Assembly (NCBI GenBank): GCA_003152555.1
Contig: PMAL01000086.1
Location: 1 to 11,750, forward strand
Direction of reading: 5' to 3'
Source: Acidimicrobiaceae bacterium
GTDB taxonomy: Bacteria > Actinomycetota > Acidimicrobiia > Acidimicrobiales > RAAP-2
DNA: 11,750 nucleotides
Part shown: piece by piece, positions 1-7,173 of the stretch
How positions within the stretch are numbered: position 1 is the first letter of the stretch
Layout of the letters: the number at the start of each line of letters is the position of its first letter
Program-made: the position numbers and the translations under genes
The notes under the pieces: model-generated
Told to the model about the DNA's origin: nothing
What the model saw: only the letters and a program-made list of their open reading frames with translations
Databases searched by the model: none

Positions 1-1098
1 ACACTCACCAATCGCGCCAATCACCTCGTCAAGATTCTCTCCCGTGAGTGCGGACACGTAGACGCTGCCCTCGTAGAGTTTGGAAAGATCACGCGCCCGC
101 GAGCCCGGCAGATCGGCTTTATTAAAGACCAGCAACTCGGGGACGTTGTCCGCGTCAATCTCGTGCAACACTTCACGCACCGCGGCAATCTGCAATTCGG
201 CATTCTCGCTGTCGCCGTCAACCACGTGGACGAGCAGGTCCGCCAACTGGACTGACTTGAGCGTGCTCATGAAGGCCTTGACAAGTTCGTGCGGCAGGTT
301 CGAAATGAAACCCACCGTGTCGGTGAAGAGCACCGTTTCTCCACCGGGAAGTTGGCGCTGTCGAGTGCGCGGATCCAAGGTTGCGAAGAGTCGGTTCTCA
401 ACCTCAACGCCAGCGTCGGTCAGTGCGTTGAGCATCGAGGACTTTCCGGCATTGGTGTATCCCACCAACGTCACTTCGCGGTGACGACCCCTGGCTCGGC
501 CCTGGCGTTGGACACCGCGAGTACGGTCAATCTGTTTGAGCTCACCTTGAATGCGGTGGATGCGGTGCACCAGTCGCCGGCGATCGACCTCGAGCTGCGT
601 CTCACCCGGACCGCGGGTGCCAATACCACCGGCCTGCTGGGAGAGTGAACCGTCGTCACGGCGCAACCGAGGCAGCCGGTATTGCAGCAGGGCCAGTTCC
701 ACTTGCGCCTTGCCCTCAGGGGTGCGGGCGTTTTGGGCGAAGATGTCCAAAATCACGGCAGTGCGATCAATGGCCGTGCGGCCCAAGATTTTTTCCAAGT
801 TGCGATGCTGGGCCGGTGAAAGATTGTGCTCGAAGACGACCGTGTCCGAGTCGACCGCGAGACATATCTCACGCAACTCGTTGACCTTGCCCGATCCGAG
901 GAACGTCGCCGGATCGGGTGCGTCGCGACGCTGGACAATTCGGGCCACGACATCGGCACCCGCCGTGTCGACGAGCAGTGCCAGTTCGTCGAGTCGTCGA
1001 TCGAGTTCATCGGATGTCACGCCAGGGAACAACACACCTACCAGCACGATTCGCTCGCGAAACGTGCGATCTATCAGCGAGCTGGGTATGTAGGTCAA
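1..1098 (-). CDS. hflX: GTPase HflX (3' end beyond window)
   Basis: HflX is a ribosome-associated GTPase that splits or rescues stalled 70S ribosomes, often under stress. The frame is open from 1098 to the left edge and gives 366 residues. The N-terminal HflX domain shows FRERIVLVGV near the start, then DELALLVDTAGADVV, SPAQHRNLEK, GRTAIDRTAVILDIFAQNA and the glycine-rich GGIGTRGPGETQLE. The GTPase domain follows: G1 GYTNAGKSS (about residues 210-218), G3 DTVGF (about 260), G4 NKAD (about 323) and a G5-like SAL (about 351). The last part of the protein, probably 60-70 residues, lies outside the window. The chosen start is TTG at 1098, forming a TTGA overlap with the dapF stop, with GGAG 11 nt upstream. 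An in-frame GTG four codons earlier (1110) is a real alternative. Last visible gene of the operon. Identity is very sure; the start is not. Confidence 0.96.
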   Translation of the reverse strand, partial: MTYIPSSLIDRTFRERIVLVGVLFPGVTSDELDRRLDELALLVDTAGADVVARIVQRRDAPDPATFLGSGKVNELREICLAVDSDTVVFEHNLSPAQHRNLEKILGRTAIDRTAVILDIFAQNARTPEGKAQVELALLQYRLPRLRRDDGSLSQQAGGIGTRGPGETQLEVDRRRLVHRIHRIQGELKQIDRTRGVQRQGRARGRHREVTLVGYTNAGKSSMLNALTDAGVEVENRLFATLDPRTRQRQLPGGETVLFTDTVGFISNLPHELVKAFMSTLKSVQLADLLVHVVDGDSENAELQIAAVREVLHEIDADNVPELLVFNKADLPGSRARDLSKLYEGSVYVSALTGENLDEVIGAIGEC

Positions 1099-1862
1099 GC
1101 GTCGAGCCACTCCACGTGCGCCACGAACTGCACTGGCCCACTCAGCGTCGCCTGTCCCCGATGAAGCTGGACGCGCAGCGGTCCGCCGGGATTGTCCACC
1201 ACGACATCGCTGTCGCAGAGTCCCTCACGATGAAGTACCGCCGCCGCCGCGCACGACCCCGTCCCGCAGGCGAGCGTCCAACCAACGCCGCGTTCGATGA
1301 CGCTCATGCGCAGGTGGTCCATGTCGATCACCGATACGAACTCAACGTTGGCGCCGCCTTCCAAACTCGACATTTTGGCCGCGATTGCTTCGCGTTGCAC
1401 GTCAGGCCATCCGGCGTTGTCGATAATCACGACGTGCGGGTTGCCCACGTTGGCGACCCCGAGCGCCCCTTCAATGTTGTGACCGAATGTGACCTCGCCC
1501 ATCGAGACGCCGCCGTATCCCGCGTCGCCGTTCATCTCGAGGCCCACGGTACGAAGTCCCGCGCCGGTTTTCACGTCCAGCGAATCCCAGGTCGCTTTGG
1601 TGACCAGGCGCACCGCCGCCGCGAGGCAGCGAATGCCGTTGCCCGACATTTCGGCCTCTGAGCCGTCGGCGTTATAGAGCTCCATCGTCACGGGACTACC
1701 CAGTCGGGCGACTATCAGGCCGTCCGCGCCCACGCCCGTGGCGCGCTGACAGACCGCGCGGGCGCGCTCAGTATTCCACCACGAGGGGTCTCGCTCGTCA
1801 ACCACGTCAACGAGAAAATCGTTTCCCGCCCCGTGCCATTTCTGGAGAGATCGCAGCGTCAC
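1095..1862 (-). CDS. dapF: Diaminopimelate epimerase
   Basis: DapF converts LL-diaminopimelate to the meso form in the cytoplasm, without a cofactor, for lysine and for peptidoglycan cross-links. The product has 255 residues, slightly short for the family. Visible motifs are HGAGNDF (residues 10-16, substrate Asn14), GNGIRC with catalytic Cys79, GNPH (140-143), the ER pair 190-191, and ACGTGSC with the second catalytic Cys199. Both cysteines of the two-base mechanism are present. Position 195 is Trp in ERGVGWT, where most family members I know have Glu. The start is GTG at 1862, preceded by a weak purine stretch (GAGAAG) only 2 nt away. It lies 6 bp after the miaA stop and overlaps hflX by 4 nt. 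The miaA-dapF-hflX order is also found in mycobacteria. Confidence 0.97.
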   Translation of the reverse strand: MTLRSLQKWHGAGNDFLVDVVDERDPSWWNTERARAVCQRATGVGADGLIVARLGSPVTMELYNADGSEAEMSGNGIRCLAAAVRLVTKATWDSLDVKTGAGLRTVGLEMNGDAGYGGVSMGEVTFGHNIEGALGVANVGNPHVVIIDNAGWPDVQREAIAAKMSSLEGGANVEFVSVIDMDHLRMSVIERGVGWTLACGTGSCAAAAVLHREGLCDSDVVVDNPGGPLRVQLHRGQATLSGPVQFVAHVEWLDA

Positions 1863-1868
1863 TACTTC

Positions 1869-2807
1869 TCAGTCTCGCACGAAGCCGTCAGGGCTTCCAA
1901 GCACTTGGCCCAGACGCTCACGGGCTAGAAGTGGATCGTCAAACCATTCAATGCGTGGGTCGCGCTGGAACCACGAACGCTGGCGTCGGGCCAACCGGCG
2001 ACTCTGCGTGATGGCTTCGCTGACGCACTCCTCGAGCGCCACGCCGTCTTCCACGTGGCGCAGCAGTTCCCGGTAGCCAACGGCCTGGCGGGCGGTGCGA
2101 CTGAGACCGCCCGGGGCACTCGCCAAGGTCACCACCTCATCGAGCAGACCTTCATCGAGCCAGGCGTGAAAGCGCGTAGCGATGCGCTCATCAAGTTCAT
2201 CGAAATCGCAGCGCAGTCCCACCTGGACCACGCGCACCGGCCCGTACGTGCGAAGCCCCGTGCCGTGGGACGAGAAGGCGCGGCCACTGCCGATCGTGAC
2301 TTCGAGGGCGCGCACGACTCTGCGTGCGTTCGTTGGCTCCATCCGACTCGCCGCGAGCGGATCCAGCTTGCGCAGCTCTTCAAAGAGCTGCGCCAATTCG
2401 TTGTCGGCACGCAGCTCCAACGCCGCGCGCACGCCGGGATACTGCGAAGGAATATCGAAGTTGTCGAGTATCGCTCGTCCGTAGAGTCCAGTGCCGCCCA
2501 CGTAGAGCACGGAACCGGCGCGCAGCCACACGTCCTCGGCGGCGTCGCGGGCCGCACTTTGGTAGGCCGCGACCGTGAACTCCTCACTCGGCTCAATGAG
2601 GTCCAGCAGGTGGTAACCCACTTCGTCGCGCTGGGGCCGCGTTGGTTTCGCCGTACCCAGATCCATGCCACGATAGACCGTCATGGCGTCCACGGCGAGG
2701 ATTTCGATATCGCCGTCACTCGCAAGCGCCACCTCGTGGGCCAGCGCTGACTTGCCGGAGGCCGTGACGCCCACTAGGGCAACGGCCATACCGCCGTGGT
2801 TTCTCAC
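1869..2807 (-). CDS. miaA: tRNA dimethylallyltransferase MiaA
   Basis: MiaA transfers a dimethylallyl group from DMAPP to N6 of adenosine 37 in tRNAs that read UNN codons, giving i6A37, the substrate of MiaB encoded just upstream. The 312-residue frame has the P-loop GVTASGKSA (13-21), the DAMTVYRGMDLGTAKP block (40-55) with the conserved Asp, the GGTGLY motif (about 104-109), and the C-terminal QSRRLARRQRSWF block with the RDPRIEWFD end. This is full length for the family. The annotated start is GTG at 2807, making a GTGA overlap with the miaB stop. ATG at 2789 (residue 7, directly before the P-loop strand) is an alternative. No Shine-Dalgarno sequence is clear at either, so translation is probably coupled to miaB. 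Confidence 0.97.
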   Translation of the reverse strand: MRNHGGMAVALVGVTASGKSALAHEVALASDGDIEILAVDAMTVYRGMDLGTAKPTRPQRDEVGYHLLDLIEPSEEFTVAAYQSAARDAAEDVWLRAGSVLYVGGTGLYGRAILDNFDIPSQYPGVRAALELRADNELAQLFEELRKLDPLAASRMEPTNARRVVRALEVTIGSGRAFSSHGTGLRTYGPVRVVQVGLRCDFDELDERIATRFHAWLDEGLLDEVVTLASAPGGLSRTARQAVGYRELLRHVEDGVALEECVSEAITQSRRLARRQRSWFQRDPRIEWFDDPLLARERLGQVLGSPDGFVRD

Positions 2808-4198
2808 GAGAGCAGCAGCGGAATTCGCACTTTGTGACGTGGGGGTCGTACCAGCGAAGAAAGCTCGCCCAACAAGTGATAGGGCGCACCGTGCACGACG
2901 TCCACCATCGCCAGCGCACCGGCGCGCAGGGGCACGGTCGTTACGGGAAAGTGAATGAGCTTGCCCTGTCGTGTTCGACCCGACAACATGGCCGCGTTAC
3001 GCCGCGATGGTCCCTCGACGAGCACCTCTTCGCACTTTCCCACTCGCGCTTCGTGCTTCAACAACGCCGAGCGGTCGAGCACAGCCTTCAGTCGCTCGAA
3101 TCGCGCCTTGATGACGTCGTCGTCCACGAAGTGATCGATCATGGTGGCCGCCCGAGTGCCCGGACGCGGCGAGAAAATAAACGTGTAGGCCGAGTCGAAT
3201 TGAGCGGCGGCCACGACACCAAGCGTCTCGTCGAACTCGTCGTCGGTTTCGCCCGGAAAGCCGACAATGATGTCCGTCGTCACCGCCAAGTCCTCGATCG
3301 CGGCGCGGGCGTCGCTCAGGCGTTCTAGGTAACGCTCTACCGTGTAACCGCGCCTCATGGCGCGCAACACCCGGTTAGCACCGGACTGTAAGGGCAGGTG
3401 CAATTGGTTGCACACGGCGGGCGTTTCGTTCATCGCGGCAATGGTTTCGGGACGCAGGTCCTTTGGGTGAGGGCTGGTGAAGCGGATGCGCTCGACGCCG
3501 TCGATGTCACCCAGCGCACGCAGCAGCTGCGCGAAGAGCGGACCACGTTTGGTGATGTCGCGTCCGTAGGAATTCACGTTCTGGCCCAACACCGTGATCT
3601 CGCTCACGCCGGACTGGGCCAACATCGTCGCTTCGGCCACGAGGTCGTCGAACGGACGACTGATTTCTGCGCCGCGCACCGAGGGCACGATACAGAATGC
3701 GCAACTATTGTCACATCCGGTTTGAATGGTGATCCAGGCCGCGAAGTCGAGTTCTCGCACGGCGTAGAGTGCCGGAGCCATGTCACGACTCGCCCGCGGA
3801 TCGGGCGCGTCGAGAATTTCTACGATCGGACCTTCAGTGCGCGCACGCCTCAGTAGCGCCGGCGCGGACGCCAAATTATGGGTACCGAAGACCACGTCGA
3901 CCCAGCCCGCGCGCTGCAAAATCTCTCCGCGATCCTTCTGGGCCATGCAGCCACCAACCGCAATCTGTACCTCGGGTCGCTGCTCCTTGAGGGCCTTTAA
4001 CTGACCCAGCGCGCTGTAGAGCTTGAGGTCAGCGTTTTCGCGAATGGTGCAGGTATTAAAGATGATGACGTCGGCCTCGTCGTCGCTGTTCGCGCGCACC
4101 AATCCGTCGGCGACCATAATTCCGGCCAGGCGTTCGGAGTCGTGTTCGTTCATCTGACAGCCAAAAGTGCGAATGGCGAAGGATTTAGGCGAAGCCAT
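2804..4198 (-). CDS. miaB: tRNA-2-methylthio-N6-dimethylallyladenosine synthase MiaB
   Basis: MiaB is a radical-SAM methylthiotransferase that turns i6A37 of tRNA into ms2i6A37. The 464-residue product shows the full family layout. The N-terminal UPF0004 domain has Cys14 (FGCQMN), Cys50 (NTCT) and Cys84 (GGCMAQK), which hold the auxiliary 4Fe-4S cluster. The radical-SAM motif CxxxCxxC follows at Cys162, Cys166 and Cys169, and a C-terminal TRAM RNA-binding domain lies at about 378-445. No key residue is missing. The start is ATG at 4198, the only clear ATG start in the compact minus-strand run. A GAGAGG stretch lies upstream but is unusually close, 1 nt away. The gene is 10 bp downstream of the exporter gene and overlaps miaA by 4 nt, so the two steps of A37 modification are translationally linked. 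Confidence 0.97.
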   Translation of the reverse strand: MASPKSFAIRTFGCQMNEHDSERLAGIMVADGLVRANSDDEADVIIFNTCTIRENADLKLYSALGQLKALKEQRPEVQIAVGGCMAQKDRGEILQRAGWVDVVFGTHNLASAPALLRRARTEGPIVEILDAPDPRASRDMAPALYAVRELDFAAWITIQTGCDNSCAFCIVPSVRGAEISRPFDDLVAEATMLAQSGVSEITVLGQNVNSYGRDITKRGPLFAQLLRALGDIDGVERIRFTSPHPKDLRPETIAAMNETPAVCNQLHLPLQSGANRVLRAMRRGYTVERYLERLSDARAAIEDLAVTTDIIVGFPGETDDEFDETLGVVAAAQFDSAYTFIFSPRPGTRAATMIDHFVDDDVIKARFERLKAVLDRSALLKHEARVGKCEEVLVEGPSRRNAAMLSGRTRQGKLIHFPVTTVPLRAGALAMVDVVHGAPYHLLGELSSLVRPPRHKVRIPLLLS

Positions 4199-4208
4199 GC
4201 CTCTCAGC

Positions 4209-5087
4209 CTACAGAACCGCTTTTATGTCCTCTTTGGCGGTGTCGTAGGTGACGCCAATGCCTGCGAGTACCACGCAGACCAGTCCCACCAGGTCCCACG
4301 CGGTGACCCGTTCGTGCAGCAGCAGCCAGCCAATGAGGAACGCTACGGCCGGATCGAGCGCCAAGAGCACGCTCACGATGGAGGGTTTTAAGTGCCGCAG
4401 CGCCTGCATCTCGAAACCAAATCCCAACACGGTCGCCATGACCCCAACCAGTAGTAATCGTGCGAACAATGAAGGATGACTCACTCGGACATGAGTTGCG
4501 CCGACGTCAAAGGGGCAGGTCAACAGTGCGGCGAACGCCATGGCGACGGCGAGCCCTTCGAAGCCTTTGGTGTTGCCGCCCACTCGGTGCGACGCAAACG
4601 TGTAGGTTGCCCAACTGGCCCCCGCCACGCAGGCGAAGAGCGCGCCAACGAGCGTGATGCCCCCTCCGGGACGAGAGAGCGCCAACACGCCGAGACCCGC
4701 CAAAGCGACGAAGGTAAAGTGTCGCAGGGAACGCTTGGCGAGCGCCGCTACGAGAAAGGGACCCATGTATTCAATGGCGGTAGATGAGCCCAGCGGAATC
4801 CGCGAAATCGCTTGGTAGAACGTCTGATTCATCAACGCCGTCGTTGCGCCAAACACGAAGGCCCCCAACCACTGCGCGCGGGACCAGGATCTCAGCTTCG
4901 GTCGTGTCGCAATCAGTAGGACAACGGCGCCAAAGAGAAAACGCCAGGAACTCGCGGCTGATGGCCCAATGCTGACGAAGGCCGGCTTGACAATCGCGGC
5001 CGACCACTGGATGGCGGTGGCGCCCATAAGAACGAGCAGCGCGCCGCGAAGGGCGCGACTCTGCGATGTTCTTGTTGGTGCGTTCAA
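4209..5087 (-). CDS. EamA/DMT-family transporter, RhtA-like (possible threonine/homoserine exporter)
   Basis: A 292-residue, strongly hydrophobic membrane protein with about ten predicted transmembrane segments arranged as two EamA repeats. This is the usual drug/metabolite transporter fold and length. The stretch MNQTFYQAISRIPLG, followed by AIEYMGPFLVA, resembles the MNYLFYLSIQTVPLG / ALEFTGP region of E. coli RhtA, a threonine and homoserine exporter, as I remember that protein. The second repeat ends with LDPAVAFLIGWLLLHERVT, the typical EamA signature near the last helices. The start is TTG at 5087 in a TTGA overlap with the stop of homoserine kinase; a later Met at residue 20 would cut off the first helix. 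Coupling to thrB supports a substrate in the homoserine/threonine group, but substrate assignment in this family is unreliable. The family call is firm; the substrate is inference. Confidence 0.88.
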   Translation of the reverse strand: MNAPTRTSQSRALRGALLVLMGATAIQWSAAIVKPAFVSIGPSAASSWRFLFGAVVLLIATRPKLRSWSRAQWLGAFVFGATTALMNQTFYQAISRIPLGSSTAIEYMGPFLVAALAKRSLRHFTFVALAGLGVLALSRPGGGITLVGALFACVAGASWATYTFASHRVGGNTKGFEGLAVAMAFAALLTCPFDVGATHVRVSHPSLFARLLLVGVMATVLGFGFEMQALRHLKPSIVSVLLALDPAVAFLIGWLLLHERVTAWDLVGLVCVVLAGIGVTYDTAKEDIKAVL

Positions 5088-5932
5088 CGCGTGACGAGAC
5101 CGCCCAGATCGGCCTTCAACGTGAACACCGTTCCTGGAACATCGTTCTTAACTAAGAACTCCTGCGCGGCGTCGGCGACGTCGCTCGCCGTGCTGGGCGT
5201 CGCCAGACCCAGCATCGCCGACCCAGCGCCCGACCAACACGAACCCGCAGCGCCGGCCTCGAGCAATCGGTCGAGTAACGGTCGGGCGAACGAGAGTAGC
5301 GGCATGCGATAGGGCTGATGCAGGTAGTCATCCATGGCTGAAGGGACAAAATTGTGGTGGTCGGCCAATCCCGCAATCAACAGCCCGAGGGCGTTGAGAT
5401 TCTTGACGGCGTCTTCAAAGGCAATCTTCGACGGCAACACCCGACGAGCCTCAGAGGTGAGGAGTTCCTGTTCGGGCACGACGACCACAAAACGCCACGC
5501 TTCATCGAGTGGCAATGACCGGGCGATGACGCCGTCGCGCTCGCTGAAACTAGCAATGACCAACCCACCAAACATCGATGCCGCCGCATTTTCCGCGTGT
5601 CCGTCGAGTGCGGAGGCAACTGCCAGAGGATCATCGGCACCGGCCGCCGCGGCCGCCGCGAGCGCCAACGACGCCGACGAACCGAGTCCGCGGGATAACG
5701 GAATTTCTGAATTGACGTGCATCTTGAAGTTCTTGTGTCCGAGAATGCTCGCCGCGACTTGGACAGCTAGATGATCCTCGTTATCGTAGAGTCCCGCACC
5801 GAATCCCTCACTGGTGATCTCCAACGAGTCCGCGAGTTCCAGCGTTACTTCGAGATATAACTCGAGGGCTACCGCGAGCGAATCGAAACCGGGCCCAAGG
5901 TTGGCCGAACTGGCAGGAGCGCGCGCGTACAT
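5084..5932 (-). CDS. thrB: Homoserine kinase (GHMP family)
   Basis: ThrB phosphorylates L-homoserine with ATP, committing it to threonine. From ATG at 5932 the product has 282 residues. The three GHMP kinase motifs are present: PASSANLGPGFD (6-17), IPLSRGLGSSAS (77-88, the phosphate-binding loop) and SGAGSAML near residue 234. The N-terminal PASSANLGPGFDS form is characteristic of homoserine kinases rather than of mevalonate or galactose kinases. An in-frame GTG at 5956 would add eight residues and overlap the carboxypeptidase gene. I prefer ATG 5932 because ThrB proteins normally begin a few residues before the PASSANLGPG block and it sits 5 bp past the upstream stop. Neither start has a good Shine-Dalgarno sequence. 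No hom or thrC is visible in the window; instead a candidate homoserine/threonine exporter follows with a 4-nt overlap. Confidence 0.94.
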   Translation of the reverse strand: MYARAPASSANLGPGFDSLAVALELYLEVTLELADSLEITSEGFGAGLYDNEDHLAVQVAASILGHKNFKMHVNSEIPLSRGLGSSASLALAAAAAAGADDPLAVASALDGHAENAAASMFGGLVIASFSERDGVIARSLPLDEAWRFVVVVPEQELLTSEARRVLPSKIAFEDAVKNLNALGLLIAGLADHHNFVPSAMDDYLHQPYRMPLLSFARPLLDRLLEAGAAGSCWSGAGSAMLGLATPSTASDVADAAQEFLVKNDVPGTVFTLKADLGGLVTR

Positions 5933-5937
5933 CCCGT

Positions 5938-7170
5938 TTAGCGTAGGCGTTGCCACAGCGTCAGCGGTGCAGCGTCGCCGCTGGCCACGAGCGCTAGGCG
6001 TCGCGGCGTCGTCGCGTCGACGTTCAGCCAGCCAACGATTTCACCACGATGGATGGCGCTAGAAAAATGTCGCATCCGCACGCTGACGTGAAGAGTGCGT
6101 TGGCGGTGCGACCATGTGACCCGCGTTGTGGCCTCGACCCCAAAGGAGGTTCTGTGCGACCCCCAGCCAATGGTGCCCAGTGAGGTTGTCGCACGGAACA
6201 CGTGCACGCGAGGCACCTGGACCATACGCGCCGAGTTCGCCAGCGCCAGTGCCGCGTCGCCGGCCGGGCCTAGCAGGTCACCGCCTTCTTGCCCGAGCAC
6301 CACCGCGTAGAGCGTCCTGGTTGTTGCGCCAAATTTGAATGTCATCGCCATGACGTCACAGCCGCCCGCCGCGACGGTCCGCCCTGACTTGACGCCAATG
6401 ACATCATCCGTGCCCACGTACGGAGTGAACGAGGCAACCGTTCCCGCGCCGGGCAACGTGACACTGGGCTGGTCAACGATGGATCGTACAAGCGGGGACT
6501 TCATGAGCAAGACCGCCAACCGCGCCTGGTCGAGTGCGGTCGATACCGAGCCGGGGTCATAGCCCGAGACGTCGACGTAGGTGGTGCCGGTGAGTCCAAG
6601 CGACGCGGCGGTCTCATTCATCGTTGCGACGAACGCGGTCGTGCTGCCCGCGACCATGTTGGCCAGGAGCACTGCGTAGTTACTTGCCGAATGCACTAAG
6701 AGACCGTTGAGCAAATCGCTTTCGCACAGACTCTCGCCCGCGTAGACCACGACGCTCGACTGGTCTTCTTGATCAAGTGACTCGTAGGTCGCGACGTCGC
6801 CGTCACTGACGGTGATGCACGGCCCCGTCTGGCCAATCGATAGTGGGAACTTCTTCAGTACGACGTACGCCGTCATCAACTTGGACAGGCTCGCAATCGG
6901 CACCGCTTCGTTGTGCCAACTCTTTTCGACCCCCAGGGACGGTATGTCGAGCGCGGCGCTGCCCAGTGAGGGCCAGACCAACGATGACGTGCCCGTTGAC
7001 GTGGCGACGATCGGCGAGAGGGTCAACTTCACGGTGGTACCCGGGTGCAGCAGTGGCACCTGCATGCCAACGATCAGCGCGGCGGCGACCACGGCGCCTA
7101 GGACCAGCGCGAAGAAACGGGCAAAAAGACCGCGCAGAGCGGGGCGACGAGGTCTGCGCTGACGAGTCAC
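5938..7170 (-). CDS. D-alanyl-D-alanine carboxypeptidase, peptidase S11 family
   Basis: A penicillin-binding-protein-like DD-carboxypeptidase that would remove the terminal D-Ala from peptidoglycan stem peptides outside the membrane. The 410 residues begin with a very basic cytoplasmic tail (about 1-17) and one hydrophobic anchor or signal segment (about 17-37). The catalytic SxxK is S94-L-S-K97 inside PIASLSKLMTA. The KTG box appears as KSG (261-263) in GVKSGRT. The SxN box is expected at LLVHSASNYA, where by alignment to the usual SGN/SAN pattern the third residue is Ser163 instead of Asn. About 100 residues after the catalytic domain form a beta-rich C-terminal part. The start is GTG at 7170, 3 bp after the ftsK stop, with no Shine-Dalgarno sequence. 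The family is sure; full activity is less sure because of the SxN change. Confidence 0.92.
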   Translation of the reverse strand: MTRQRRPRRPALRGLFARFFALVLGAVVAAALIVGMQVPLLHPGTTVKLTLSPIVATSTGTSSLVWPSLGSAALDIPSLGVEKSWHNEAVPIASLSKLMTAYVVLKKFPLSIGQTGPCITVSDGDVATYESLDQEDQSSVVVYAGESLCESDLLNGLLVHSASNYAVLLANMVAGSTTAFVATMNETAASLGLTGTTYVDVSGYDPGSVSTALDQARLAVLLMKSPLVRSIVDQPSVTLPGAGTVASFTPYVGTDDVIGVKSGRTVAAGGCDVMAMTFKFGATTRTLYAVVLGQEGGDLLGPAGDAALALANSARMVQVPRVHVFRATTSLGTIGWGSHRTSFGVEATTRVTWSHRQRTLHVSVRMRHFSSAIHRGEIVGWLNVDATTPRRLALVASGDAAPLTLWQRLR

Positions 7171-7173
7171 TGG

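Noticed and set aside
918..1661. 247-codon plus-strand open frame opposite dapF and hflX
   Set aside because: It is antisense to two genes with full family motifs. Long antisense frames are expected in GC-rich coding DNA, and the protein is low-complexity and unrecognisable.
2055..2750. 231-codon plus-strand open frame opposite miaA
   Set aside because: Same reason: it mirrors miaA codons and shows no domain or plausible start region.
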